Below, one piece after another: positions 1 through 6,753 of a DNA stretch of 8,166 bases. Source of the DNA: Oscillospiraceae bacterium (GTDB taxonomy: Bacteria; Bacillota; Clostridia; Oscillospirales; Oscillospiraceae). The translations under genes and the position numbers were made by a program. Under the pieces are notes generated by a model that worked only from the letters and a program-made list of their open reading frames with translations, had not been told where the DNA came from and did not search any database. The stretch lies in the NCBI GenBank assembly GCA_031280325.1, contig JAITGW010000086.1, positions 1-8,166 of the forward strand, given 5' to 3'. The stretch's first letter is position 1, and every line of letters begins with the position of its first letter.

Positions 1-24
1 CGGAATTTTGTAAAATTTATTTTT

Positions 25-60
25 CGCCAGCGGCGCCCTCACACCGCCCGCCAGCGGCGC
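25..60. repeat. Pair of 12-bp direct repeats, CGCCAGCGGCGC
   Basis: The 12-mer CGCCAGCGGCGC occurs at 25-36 and again at 49-60, exactly 24 bases start to start, in the gap downstream of rnc. The bases between the copies do not repeat. No gene is visible across 1-143. The copies could be remnants of a short duplication or part of a repeated intergenic element. Chance is plausible in such GC-rich DNA. Confidence 0.4.
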
Positions 61-83
61 TGCCGAAAAAGATCGCGCGCATA

Positions 84-122
84 ACCCCAACAATCCCGCC
101 TTTGTGGCGGGATTGTTGGGGT
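84..122 (-). terminator. Perfect 17-bp hairpin after rnc, probable operon terminator
   Basis: Bases 84-100 and 106-122 are perfect reverse complements (core CCCCAACAATCCCGCC), with a 5-base loop. On the rnc strand the loop reads ACAAA between CCCGCC and GGCGGG. It starts 21 bases past the rnc stop, the normal place for a terminator. However, the stem is followed by TTATGCGCGCG rather than a T-run, and a T5 run (70-66) comes about 14 bases later. It may terminate inefficiently, act as a 3' mRNA-stabilising stem, or be a dispersed intergenic palindrome. The structure itself is certain; the role is inferred. Confidence 0.6.
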
Positions 123-143
123 AACGGCAACAGTATCGACGCA

Positions 144-836
144 TTATTTTTCCGCAGCCCGCTCCAATGCGGCGCACGCGGCGGCCTGCTCCGCGGATTT
201 TTTGCTGGCGCCTTCACCGGCGCCGAGGACCTCGCCGTTCACAATCGCTTCCGCAATAAATATCTTCTGATGGTCGGGTCCCGACTCATCCGCAATGCGA
301 TAGCTCACGGAAAGACCCGGCGTCCGCTGTATCAGTTCCTGAAGTATAGTTTTATGATCCCGCGCGTCCGGCGCGCTTATACCTCGCTTTGACAGTATCA
401 ACCCGGTCACAATGCGCTTCGCCTCGACGAATCCCCCATCCAGAAACACTGCCGCGATTACCGCCTCAACAGTGTCTGCAAGCACCGATGGGCGCGCTCT
501 CCCGCCGGTGACCTCTTCTCCGCGCCCCATTTGTATGAACGCTCCGAGGTCAAGGTCGCGCGCCGCCAGAACAAGGCTGCGCGCGCACACAAGCTCGGCG
601 CGCGCGCGCGTCATCTCCCCCTCCGGCAAGGCTGGAGTACGTTCAAACAGAAACTCCGCGGCGCAAAAGCCCAAAACAGCGTCCCCCAAAAATTCCAGAC
701 GCTCGTTATGCTCTTCTCGCGATCGCTTATGCTCGTTCACAAACGAGCTGTGGGTCAGCGCGTGCCGCAGCAGCCCCTTGTCGCGGAAGGCGTACCCAAG
801 CCGAGCCTCCAGCGGCGCCAGGCTTTGCGCGTCCAT
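144..836 (-). CDS. rnc: Ribonuclease III
   Basis: RNase III cuts double-stranded RNA, processing the 30S rRNA precursor and some mRNAs; it acts as a homodimer with Mg2+. The protein has 230 residues from the ATG. The catalytic domain carries the signature NERLEFLGDAVLG (44-56), with Glu48 and Asp52, and the second metal-binding pair Asp121 and Glu124 in LADTVEAVIAAVFLDGG. The double-stranded RNA-binding domain occupies about 162-228 and ends in GEGASKKSAEQAAACAAL. The ATG shares its first base with the plsX TGA (TGATG), and GAGGA lies 9 bases upstream inside plsX. A GTG at 839, one codon earlier, is an equally placed alternative (GTGA overlap) and would add a single residue. It is the last visible gene of the run and is followed by a strong hairpin. 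Function is secure. Confidence 0.96.
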   Translation of the reverse strand: MDAQSLAPLEARLGYAFRDKGLLRHALTHSSFVNEHKRSREEHNERLEFLGDAVLGFCAAEFLFERTPALPEGEMTRARAELVCARSLVLAARDLDLGAFIQMGRGEEVTGGRARPSVLADTVEAVIAAVFLDGGFVEAKRIVTGLILSKRGISAPDARDHKTILQELIQRTPGLSVSYRIADESGPDHQKIFIAEAIVNGEVLGAGEGASKKSAEQAAACAALERAAEK

Positions 837-1861
837 CACTTTTCATCCTCAAGCTTCAGGCTGTCAATGTTCTCCTGGAGCTTTTCGGCGACGCGCGACT
901 CCGCGGCGCGCTTCGCCTTGCCGATCGCAGAAGAAATTGCGCCCGCGCCGCTTGAGCCGTGCGCCTTGATAACGGGCTTTGATATGCCGAGCATGATAAC
1001 GCCGCCCACAGTATCCGGGTTTGCCTTAGCGCGGAGCTTTTTCAAACCGAAACGAACGAGCGCCGCCGCAAGCTTTGTGAGGATATTTTTTGCAAAAACC
1101 TCACGAAGCTCCGAAAACAGGAATGACACGACTCCCTCGGACGCCTTGATGAGTATGTTTCCCGAAAACCCGTCGCAAACGACGACGTCGCAGCCGCCGG
1201 TTATCGGATCCCGCGCCTCGACATTACCGACAAAATTGAGCCTGCCTTCCGCGCCCGCCTTTTGCAGCAGCGCATAAGTCTCGAGCTGGAGCTTGCCGCC
1301 CTTTGTCTCCTCCGCACCGTTGTTGAGCAGCCCGACGCGCGGATTTGCTATACCAAGCTCATCCTCGGCGTAATACGCGCCCATGTACGCGAATTGCAAA
1401 AGCTGCTCCGCCGTGCAGTCGAGATTTGCGCCGCTGTCAATCACAACAGCGCCGCCGGATTTGCTTGGGATAATCGGCGCCACGGCGGCACGGCGTATCC
1501 CGCGCACGCGCTTGACAATCAGCGTCGCTCCGGTAAGCAGCGCGCCGGTGCTTCCGGCTGATACAACCGCCTGACCAGTCCCGTTTTTCAGCGCCTCAAG
1601 CGCCACAACCATTGAGGCTCCGCGCTTTGTGCGTATCGCCGCAACCGGATCGTCGTGCATGTCAATAACGTCGTCCGCCGGCATGATTTCAATCCCGCGC
1701 GGAACCTCCCGCTCCCCCGCTTCATGGAGCGCGCGGAGAATATCCTCAACGCGCCCGACAAGGATTATCTCAACGCCGTATTTACTCAAAGCCTCAACGG
1801 ATCCCGCAACGACCGCGCCCGGAGCATTGTCCCCCCCCATCGCGTCAACGATTATCTTCAT
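836..1861 (-). CDS. plsX: Phosphate acyltransferase PlsX
   Basis: PlsX converts acyl-ACP and phosphate to acyl-phosphate, the donor used by membrane protein PlsY to start phospholipid synthesis. It is a soluble enzyme that associates peripherally with the membrane. The protein has 341 residues, slightly longer than the usual ~330 because of an acidic/basic C-terminal helix. Family blocks are MKIIVDAMGGDNAP (1-14), VSAGSTGALLTGA (100-112), VIDSGANLDC (140-149), LLNNGAEETKG (178-188), GNVEARDP (212-219) and KAHGSSGA (299-306). The start is ATG, overlapping the trmFO stop by ATGA, with GGGAGG about 7 bases upstream. No fapR, fabD, fabG or acpP lies beside it. The gene runs straight into rnc, unlike the common plsX-fab-acpP-rnc arrangement. 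Confidence 0.97.
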   Translation of the reverse strand: MKIIVDAMGGDNAPGAVVAGSVEALSKYGVEIILVGRVEDILRALHEAGEREVPRGIEIMPADDVIDMHDDPVAAIRTKRGASMVVALEALKNGTGQAVVSAGSTGALLTGATLIVKRVRGIRRAAVAPIIPSKSGGAVVIDSGANLDCTAEQLLQFAYMGAYYAEDELGIANPRVGLLNNGAEETKGGKLQLETYALLQKAGAEGRLNFVGNVEARDPITGGCDVVVCDGFSGNILIKASEGVVSFLFSELREVFAKNILTKLAAALVRFGLKKLRAKANPDTVGGVIMLGISKPVIKAHGSSGAGAISSAIGKAKRAAESRVAEKLQENIDSLKLEDEK

Positions 1862-3162
1862 ATTCCGCCCTCCCGCAATTCATCTATAATTCCAAGCGCC
1901 CGCCCGGATATTTTCGTGTATCTCTCTCTCTTTCCCCGAATCCGCTCCGAGAGCGGCGGTATAATTCCAAAGTTCACATTCATTGGCTGAAAGGCCCCCG
2001 CCGCGCCGCCGGAAATATACCGCGCCAGCGCGCCGATTGCGGTCTCCGCGGGGAAATCTATGTGCGCCATTCCCCGCAGCTCCCGCGCCTTTTCGATTCC
2101 CGCAAGAAGCCCCGACGCCGCGGATTCCACATATCCCTCAACTCCCGTGAGCTGCCCCGCGAACGCGATGCGCGCGTCGGATTTCAGACGGTAATATCTG
2201 TCAAGCAGCTTCGGTGAATCGAGATATGTGTTGCGGTGCATGACGCCAAATCGCACAAATTCGGCGCGGCGCAGCGCCGGAATCAGGCTGAAAACGCGCT
2301 TCTGCTCTCCGAATTTCAGATGCGTCTGGAAGCCGACGAGATTGTACAGCGTACCCTCCGCGTTATCCCGGCGCAGCTGCACAACCGCATAATGCTCTCT
2401 CCCGCTCCTCGGATCAATAAGTCCCACGGGCTTGAGCGGACCGAAACGCATCGCATCCTCCCCTCTCCGGGCAATGACCTCGATCGGCATACATCCCTCG
2501 AACACTCCCCCGTCGTCAAACCCGTGAACGGCGGCCTCCTCCGCTGATTTCAGCTCTGTCCAAAAGGCGAGATATTTCTCGCGGTCCAACGGGCAGTTTA
2601 TATAGTCCGCCGTACCCTTATCATATCGCGACGCGAAAAAGGCGCTGTCAAAATCAATGCTCTCCCTTGTAACAATCGGCGCCGCCGCGTCGAAAAACGA
2701 GAGGAATTTTCTGTCCGGAAAAAGCTCTTGAAATCTCGCGGCGAGCGCGTCGCTCGTGAGAGGACCCGTAGCGAAAATCACCTGCCCGTCCGGAATTTCC
2801 GCGACCTCCCCGGATATGACCTCAATGCCCGGAGTTTCGCAAATCCGCTTTGTTACAAGCGCCGCAAAGCCCTCCCTGTCCACCGCAAGCGCACCGCCGG
2901 CGGGCAGTCTCTCCTCCTCCGCACAGGAGAGTATCAGACTGTCCAGCCGGCGCATTTCCTCTTTAAGAAGCCCGACGGCGTTTGTAAGCTCGTCCCCGCG
3001 GAACGAGTTTGAGCATACAAGCTCCGCGAAATCATCCGACACGTGCGCCTGCGTCTTTTTGCGCGGCTTCATCTCAACAAGGCGCACATCAATCCCGCGC
3101 CGCGCAAGCTGATACGCGGCTTCACACCCGGCAAGTCCCGCGCCGACGACGGTAACGGTCAT
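1858..3162 (-). CDS. trmFO: Folate-dependent tRNA (uracil-54-C5)-methyltransferase TrmFO
   Basis: TrmFO makes ribothymidine at position 54 in the T-loop of tRNAs. It uses methylene-tetrahydrofolate and FADH2 rather than SAM, and is typical of Gram-positive bacteria. The protein has 434 residues, the normal family length. The FAD-binding Rossmann motif VVGAGLAGCEAA lies at 5-16. The conserved ELVCSNSFRG places Cys50, and GGVFEGCMPIEVIARRG places Cys224. These match the two cysteines known to be important in Bacillus subtilis TrmFO (Cys53 and Cys226). LVGFQTHLKFGEQKRVF and QLTGVEGYVESAASG are further family blocks, as is the FQPMNVNFGIIPP segment near the C-terminus. The start overlaps the topA stop by four bases (ATGA) with GAGG 7 bases upstream inside topA, so coupled translation is likely. 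The end overlaps plsX in the same way. Confidence 0.97.
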   Translation of the reverse strand: MTVTVVGAGLAGCEAAYQLARRGIDVRLVEMKPRKKTQAHVSDDFAELVCSNSFRGDELTNAVGLLKEEMRRLDSLILSCAEEERLPAGGALAVDREGFAALVTKRICETPGIEVISGEVAEIPDGQVIFATGPLTSDALAARFQELFPDRKFLSFFDAAAPIVTRESIDFDSAFFASRYDKGTADYINCPLDREKYLAFWTELKSAEEAAVHGFDDGGVFEGCMPIEVIARRGEDAMRFGPLKPVGLIDPRSGREHYAVVQLRRDNAEGTLYNLVGFQTHLKFGEQKRVFSLIPALRRAEFVRFGVMHRNTYLDSPKLLDRYYRLKSDARIAFAGQLTGVEGYVESAASGLLAGIEKARELRGMAHIDFPAETAIGALARYISGGAAGAFQPMNVNFGIIPPLSERIRGKRERYTKISGRALGIIDELREGGI

Positions 3163-5462
3163 GACTTAGCCTCGGAGGGCGCTTTTTTCGCCGCAGGCTT
3201 GCGCGGGGCGGATTTTGCGGCAGCCTTTTTCGCCGGGGATTTTTTGGCGTTTTTTTTCGCGGGCGACTTTTTCGCCGCCGCGCCGGCTTCAGTCTCCGCT
3301 GCGGCGGACTGACCGCCCGATTCGTCGGTTTTCTTCTTATATCCGCGCTTATCCTCCGGCACAAACGCCGCGCAGGCGTCGTTAACGCAGAACGGCTTGT
3401 TAAACCCGCGCCCTGATTTTTTGAACATCGTCTTTCCGCACTCAGGGCAATCCTGCGCCGTGGGCGCGTCAAACGTCCGAAAACCGCAGACGCTGAAGTT
3501 CTCGCACGTAAAATATGTGAAGCTCTTCTTCGTGCGCTGGCTCACTGCGCCGCGCTTCAGCATTCTGCCACCGCAAACCGGGCATTTGCCGGGCGCGGAC
3601 TCCGTAATCGGCTTTGTAAAGCTGCACTCCGGATAGCCGGGGCACGCGAGAAACCGCCCGAATCTCCCGGATTTGATTACGAGGTTGCGGCCGCAGAGAT
3701 CACACGTCTCGTCCGACTCCTCGTCGGGCACCTTAATGCGCGAACCCTCAAGCGCGGTCTCCGCGTCTTCAAGCGCTTTTCTAAAACCGCCGTAGAAGTC
3801 CGACAAAACATCATGCCAATCCTCGTCCCCACGCTCGATTGAATCCAGCTCTTCCTCCATCCGCGCCGTAAAGGTCACGTCAACGATGTCTGAAAAGCGT
3901 TCCTTCATTAAATTTGTGACCACATCTCCAAGCGGCGTCGGGCGCAGATATTTCCCCTCCTTGAGTACATATTCGCGGTCGGTAATTGTTGAAACCATCG
4001 CGGCGTATGTGCTTGGTCTTCCAATGCCGGACTCTTTCATCGCGCCGATGAGCGTCGCCTCGGTATATCTCGGCGGCGGCTGGGTGAATTTCTGCTCCTT
4101 TTTTATGTTCTCCAGGCTTGCCTTATCCCCTTCGCCAAGCGACGGAAGCGGCGACGTCGCCGCCTCCTCCTCATCGTCGCGCCCCTCGACATACACCGCC
4201 ATAAAGCCCTGAAACTTCATCGCGGTGTGGTTCGCGCGGAAAATATATCCGGCGCTGAGCGCGTCCACCGTCACGCTGTCAAAGATTGCGGGCGACATCT
4301 GAGAGGCGAGAAACCTGCTCCATATGAGCTTATACAATCGATACTGATCATTTGTGAGACTTGACTTTATACCGTCCGGCGTGAGGAACAAGTCGCTCGG
4401 ACGGATCGCCTCGTGCGCGTCCTGCGCGCCGGCGTCAGTCTTGAACACGGACGGCTTGCCGGGATAATACTCCTCTCCGTACTTCTGCTTTATAAATCTC
4501 GCGGCATCGGACAGCGCCTCCTGCGAAATGCGCAGAGAGTCCGTTCTCATGTACGTAATAAGACCCACAGAGCCGCGCCCTTTAACGTCAACGCCCTCGT
4601 ACAGCGACTGCGCCACACTCATCGTGCGCCGCGGCGTCATGCCGAGCTTGCGCGAAGCCTCCTGCTGGAGCGTTGATGTTATAAACGGCGGCGATGGATT
4701 GCGTTTTTTGTCACCGCGCTTGACATTTTTGATCGAAAACGGCGCGCCGCTCACGGCGGCGATTACCTCCTCCGCTTCCTCGGCGGAGTGCAGCTCACGC
4801 TTCTTTTGCTCTGTGCCGTAAAAGCGCGCGGTGAACATCACGGGCACATTTCTCTCTCCAAGTACGGAAAGCAGCGCGTCAAGATGCCAATATTCCTCCG
4901 GAACAAACGCGCGTATCTCCGCTTCTCTGTCAGTGACAAGCCGCGTTGTAACCGACTGCACCCTACCGGCGGACAAGCCGCGGCGAATCTTTTTCCACAG
5001 CAGAGGGGAGAGCTGATATCCGACAATGCGGTCGAGAATGCGCCGCGCCTGCTGCGCGTTTACAAGATCGCTGTCAATCGGACGCGGGTGATTAATATTT
5101 TCAAGCACGACGCGCTTTGTGATTTCGTTGAACGTCACACGCAGAGCCTGCTCGTCAGAAAGTCCCAAAAGCTCCTTGAGGTGCCAGGCGATCGCCTCTC
5201 CCTCGCGGTCGGGGTCAGTGGCGAGATACACCCTGTCCGCCTTTGCGGCGGCGGATTTCAGCGCGGAGATCGTGTCCTCCTTGCCGCGGACAGGAATATA
5301 ATCCGGCTCGAAATTGTTCGCAATGTCAACGCCGAGCGTATTTTTTGGCAGATCGCGCAGATGTCCTATCGACGACGTGACCTTATACTCGTCTCCGAGA
5401 TACTCGCCAACGGTTTTTGCCTTGTGCGGCGACTCCAGTATTACCAAGCTCTTTTTTGCCAT
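3159..5462 (-). CDS. topA: DNA topoisomerase I (type IA) with three zinc fingers and a basic tail
   Basis: TopA relaxes negative supercoils by passing one strand through a transient 5'-phosphotyrosyl break. The protein has 767 residues. The TOPRIM domain at the N-terminus has Glu10 (VILESPHKAKT) and DPDRE (83-87). The core contains GLSAGRVQSVTTRLV (162-176) and the active-site Tyr304 in LITYMRTDSLRIS. DAHEAIRP (348-355) and GIGRPSTYA (479-487) follow. Three four-cysteine zinc ribbons come next: C587/590/607/613, C627/630/653/659 and C672/675/692/697. The last ~58 residues are a low-complexity tail rich in Lys, Ala and Pro, with an AKKSPAKK unit repeated in tandem. Such basic tails are known to increase DNA binding and processivity in other bacterial TopA proteins; their role here is inferred. 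The start is ATG with GGAGAG about 5 bases upstream. The stop codon overlaps the trmFO start (ATGA). Confidence 0.97.
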   Translation of the reverse strand: MAKKSLVILESPHKAKTVGEYLGDEYKVTSSIGHLRDLPKNTLGVDIANNFEPDYIPVRGKEDTISALKSAAAKADRVYLATDPDREGEAIAWHLKELLGLSDEQALRVTFNEITKRVVLENINHPRPIDSDLVNAQQARRILDRIVGYQLSPLLWKKIRRGLSAGRVQSVTTRLVTDREAEIRAFVPEEYWHLDALLSVLGERNVPVMFTARFYGTEQKKRELHSAEEAEEVIAAVSGAPFSIKNVKRGDKKRNPSPPFITSTLQQEASRKLGMTPRRTMSVAQSLYEGVDVKGRGSVGLITYMRTDSLRISQEALSDAARFIKQKYGEEYYPGKPSVFKTDAGAQDAHEAIRPSDLFLTPDGIKSSLTNDQYRLYKLIWSRFLASQMSPAIFDSVTVDALSAGYIFRANHTAMKFQGFMAVYVEGRDDEEEAATSPLPSLGEGDKASLENIKKEQKFTQPPPRYTEATLIGAMKESGIGRPSTYAAMVSTITDREYVLKEGKYLRPTPLGDVVTNLMKERFSDIVDVTFTARMEEELDSIERGDEDWHDVLSDFYGGFRKALEDAETALEGSRIKVPDEESDETCDLCGRNLVIKSGRFGRFLACPGYPECSFTKPITESAPGKCPVCGGRMLKRGAVSQRTKKSFTYFTCENFSVCGFRTFDAPTAQDCPECGKTMFKKSGRGFNKPFCVNDACAAFVPEDKRGYKKKTDESGGQSAAAETEAGAAAKKSPAKKNAKKSPAKKAAAKSAPRKPAAKKAPSEAKS

Positions 5463-5498
5463 TATGTCTCTCCGTTTCGGTTTTATTCCGCTCCCGCG

Positions 5499-6731
5499 TC
5501 AGTCTTGCGCAGTTGTAAACAAGCCGCCGCCGCAATCCCTTACAAGACCGTCAAGCTCCAGCATTGTCAGCGCCGCGAGAAGCTCTCCCGCCGGCATTTC
5601 CGTCCGCGCGACAATGTCATCGAGATATGCCCCGCCCGCGCCCGACAGGTCCGCGACGGCAAGATATATGCTTCGGTCAGGCTCAGCCAGAGCCTCCGCG
5701 GCTTTTTTATGGTCAATATAGACCACGCCCGCGCCGTTGTCAATCTCTAATTTTGTCGAATCGCGCCGCCGCTTATCCGGAAGCTGCGCTTTCACAAGCC
5801 TTTGCTCCATATTCTTGTCCAGAGGAATATTCTTTGCGGACACGCTGATCTTATCCGGAAACAGCGCCTCATATTCCCGCGCGATGTCCTGCGCGCCGAG
5901 AATCGGTATTGCTCCCTCCTGCAGCAATCTGTTCGTTCCGGCGCTTGAAGAGGAGTCCACATTCCCGGGAAGAGAAAACACGTCTCTCCCCTGCTCAAGC
6001 GCGCGGGACGCCGTGATGAGCGCACCGCTGCGCAGCGGCGCCTCAATTACCGCGACGCCGAGTGATATGCCGCTGATGATCCTGTTTCGCACGGGGAAAT
6101 GCCCGCCAATCGGCTCCGTCCCCGGCGGGTACTCGCTGATCAGCGCGCCGCGTACCGCAACATCCTCAAAAAGCCCGGCGTTCTCGCGCGGGTACGTCAC
6201 ATCAATTCCGCCGCCCAAAACTCCGATTACGCGGCCGCCGCCGCGCAGAGCGCCAAGGGCGGAGGCGGTATCCACTCCTTTCGCCATGCCCGTGGTCACA
6301 ATAAGCCCGCGCTTAGCCAAACCAAAGCCGACATCCTCAGCGACGCGCAGCCCGTAAGGCGTACATGAGCGCGTTCCGACAATCCCGACGACAGGCTCTT
6401 CATCGATCACGGGCAGCGTCCCTCGCAGATACAGTACAATCGGCGGGTCGAATATGTTCCGCAAACGGCTTGGATATTCGGCGTCGGAAATAGTGAGCAG
6501 GCGGCAGCCAATCTCCTGGCATTTCGCGAGTATATAGTTGCTCATGCGCAAATCCTTGTCGCACAGCGCCCGCACCTCGCTTTGCTTAATGTCCGGAATT
6601 CGGCGCAGCTCGTCCTCCCGCGCGAAAAATACACGCTCAGCCGAGCCGAGCTGCCGGATCGCATCGCCCTTCATCTTCGCGCCGATACCCTCCAGCGAGG
6701 AGAGCCATGCCCAATATTTCAGGCTCGACAT
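5499..6731 (-). CDS. dprA: DNA-processing protein DprA/Smf
   Basis: DprA binds incoming single-stranded DNA and loads RecA during natural transformation. Homologues are also widespread in species not known to be competent. The protein has 410 residues from the ATG. Residues 1-80 form a SAM-like/HhH N-terminal region (SLEGIG near 12-17). The Rossmann-like domain (about 80-290) shows GIVGTRSCTPYG (116-127), TTGMAKGVD (146-154), GVLGGGIDVTYPREN (170-184), FPVRNRIISG (212-221), RSGALITA (234-241) and GTNRLLQEGA (265-274). After a linker, a winged-helix DML1-like tail (about 352-407) is present. At 158 an Ala stands where most DprA proteins have His (GIDxxAH). A GTG four codons upstream (6743) is possible, but its AAAGGG lies too close. 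The ATG has GGGTGG at a spacing of 8. It sits next to topA, as in many Firmicutes. Confidence 0.95.
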   Translation of the reverse strand: MSSLKYWAWLSSLEGIGAKMKGDAIRQLGSAERVFFAREDELRRIPDIKQSEVRALCDKDLRMSNYILAKCQEIGCRLLTISDAEYPSRLRNIFDPPIVLYLRGTLPVIDEEPVVGIVGTRSCTPYGLRVAEDVGFGLAKRGLIVTTGMAKGVDTASALGALRGGGRVIGVLGGGIDVTYPRENAGLFEDVAVRGALISEYPPGTEPIGGHFPVRNRIISGISLGVAVIEAPLRSGALITASRALEQGRDVFSLPGNVDSSSSAGTNRLLQEGAIPILGAQDIAREYEALFPDKISVSAKNIPLDKNMEQRLVKAQLPDKRRRDSTKLEIDNGAGVVYIDHKKAAEALAEPDRSIYLAVADLSGAGGAYLDDIVARTEMPAGELLAALTMLELDGLVRDCGGGLFTTAQD

Positions 6732-6753
6732 CTGACATTCCACCCTTTCTAAG

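Noticed and set aside
25..60. Two-copy 12-bp repeat considered as the start of a CRISPR array
   Set aside because: Only two 12-bp copies with a 12-bp gap; repeat and spacer are far too short, and no cas gene is nearby.
17..82. Possible 21-codon minus-strand ORF (MRAIFFGSAAGG...) after the rnc hairpin
   Set aside because: Its ATG sits right at the base of the strong hairpin with no ribosome binding site. The same frame extends upstream through rnc as an out-of-frame shadow.
426..452. Search for acpP or another small gene between plsX and rnc, or inside rnc
   Set aside because: plsX and rnc overlap at 836-838, leaving no room for a gene. No ACP motif (DSL with phosphopantetheine serine) is seen in any nearby frame.
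531..1277. 248-codon plus-strand open frame over rnc and plsX
   Set aside because: It spans the overlap of two certain genes and has low-complexity Ser/Ala/Arg composition with no family motifs. It is a shadow frame.
3122..3472. 116-codon Arg/Lys-rich frame over the topA tail running into trmFO
   Set aside because: It is the alternative frame of the lysine-rich topA tail and the trmFO start. Its basic composition comes from A/G-rich codons. No start signal or family resemblance is visible.
4137..4190. Acidic/Ser-Gly stretch in TopA (about residues 426-450) considered as an inserted element
   Set aside because: A variable acidic loop ending in LPSLGEGD before the QPPPRYTEATLI block is a normal feature of bacterial TopA, so no insertion is needed to explain it.
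4788..5750. 320-codon open frame on the plus strand, antisense to topA and the end of dprA
   Set aside because: It lies wholly over well-identified minus-strand genes and crosses their boundary. It is rich in Arg/Ala/Leu as expected for an antisense frame in GC-rich DNA, and contains no recognisable domain. It is a shadow frame.
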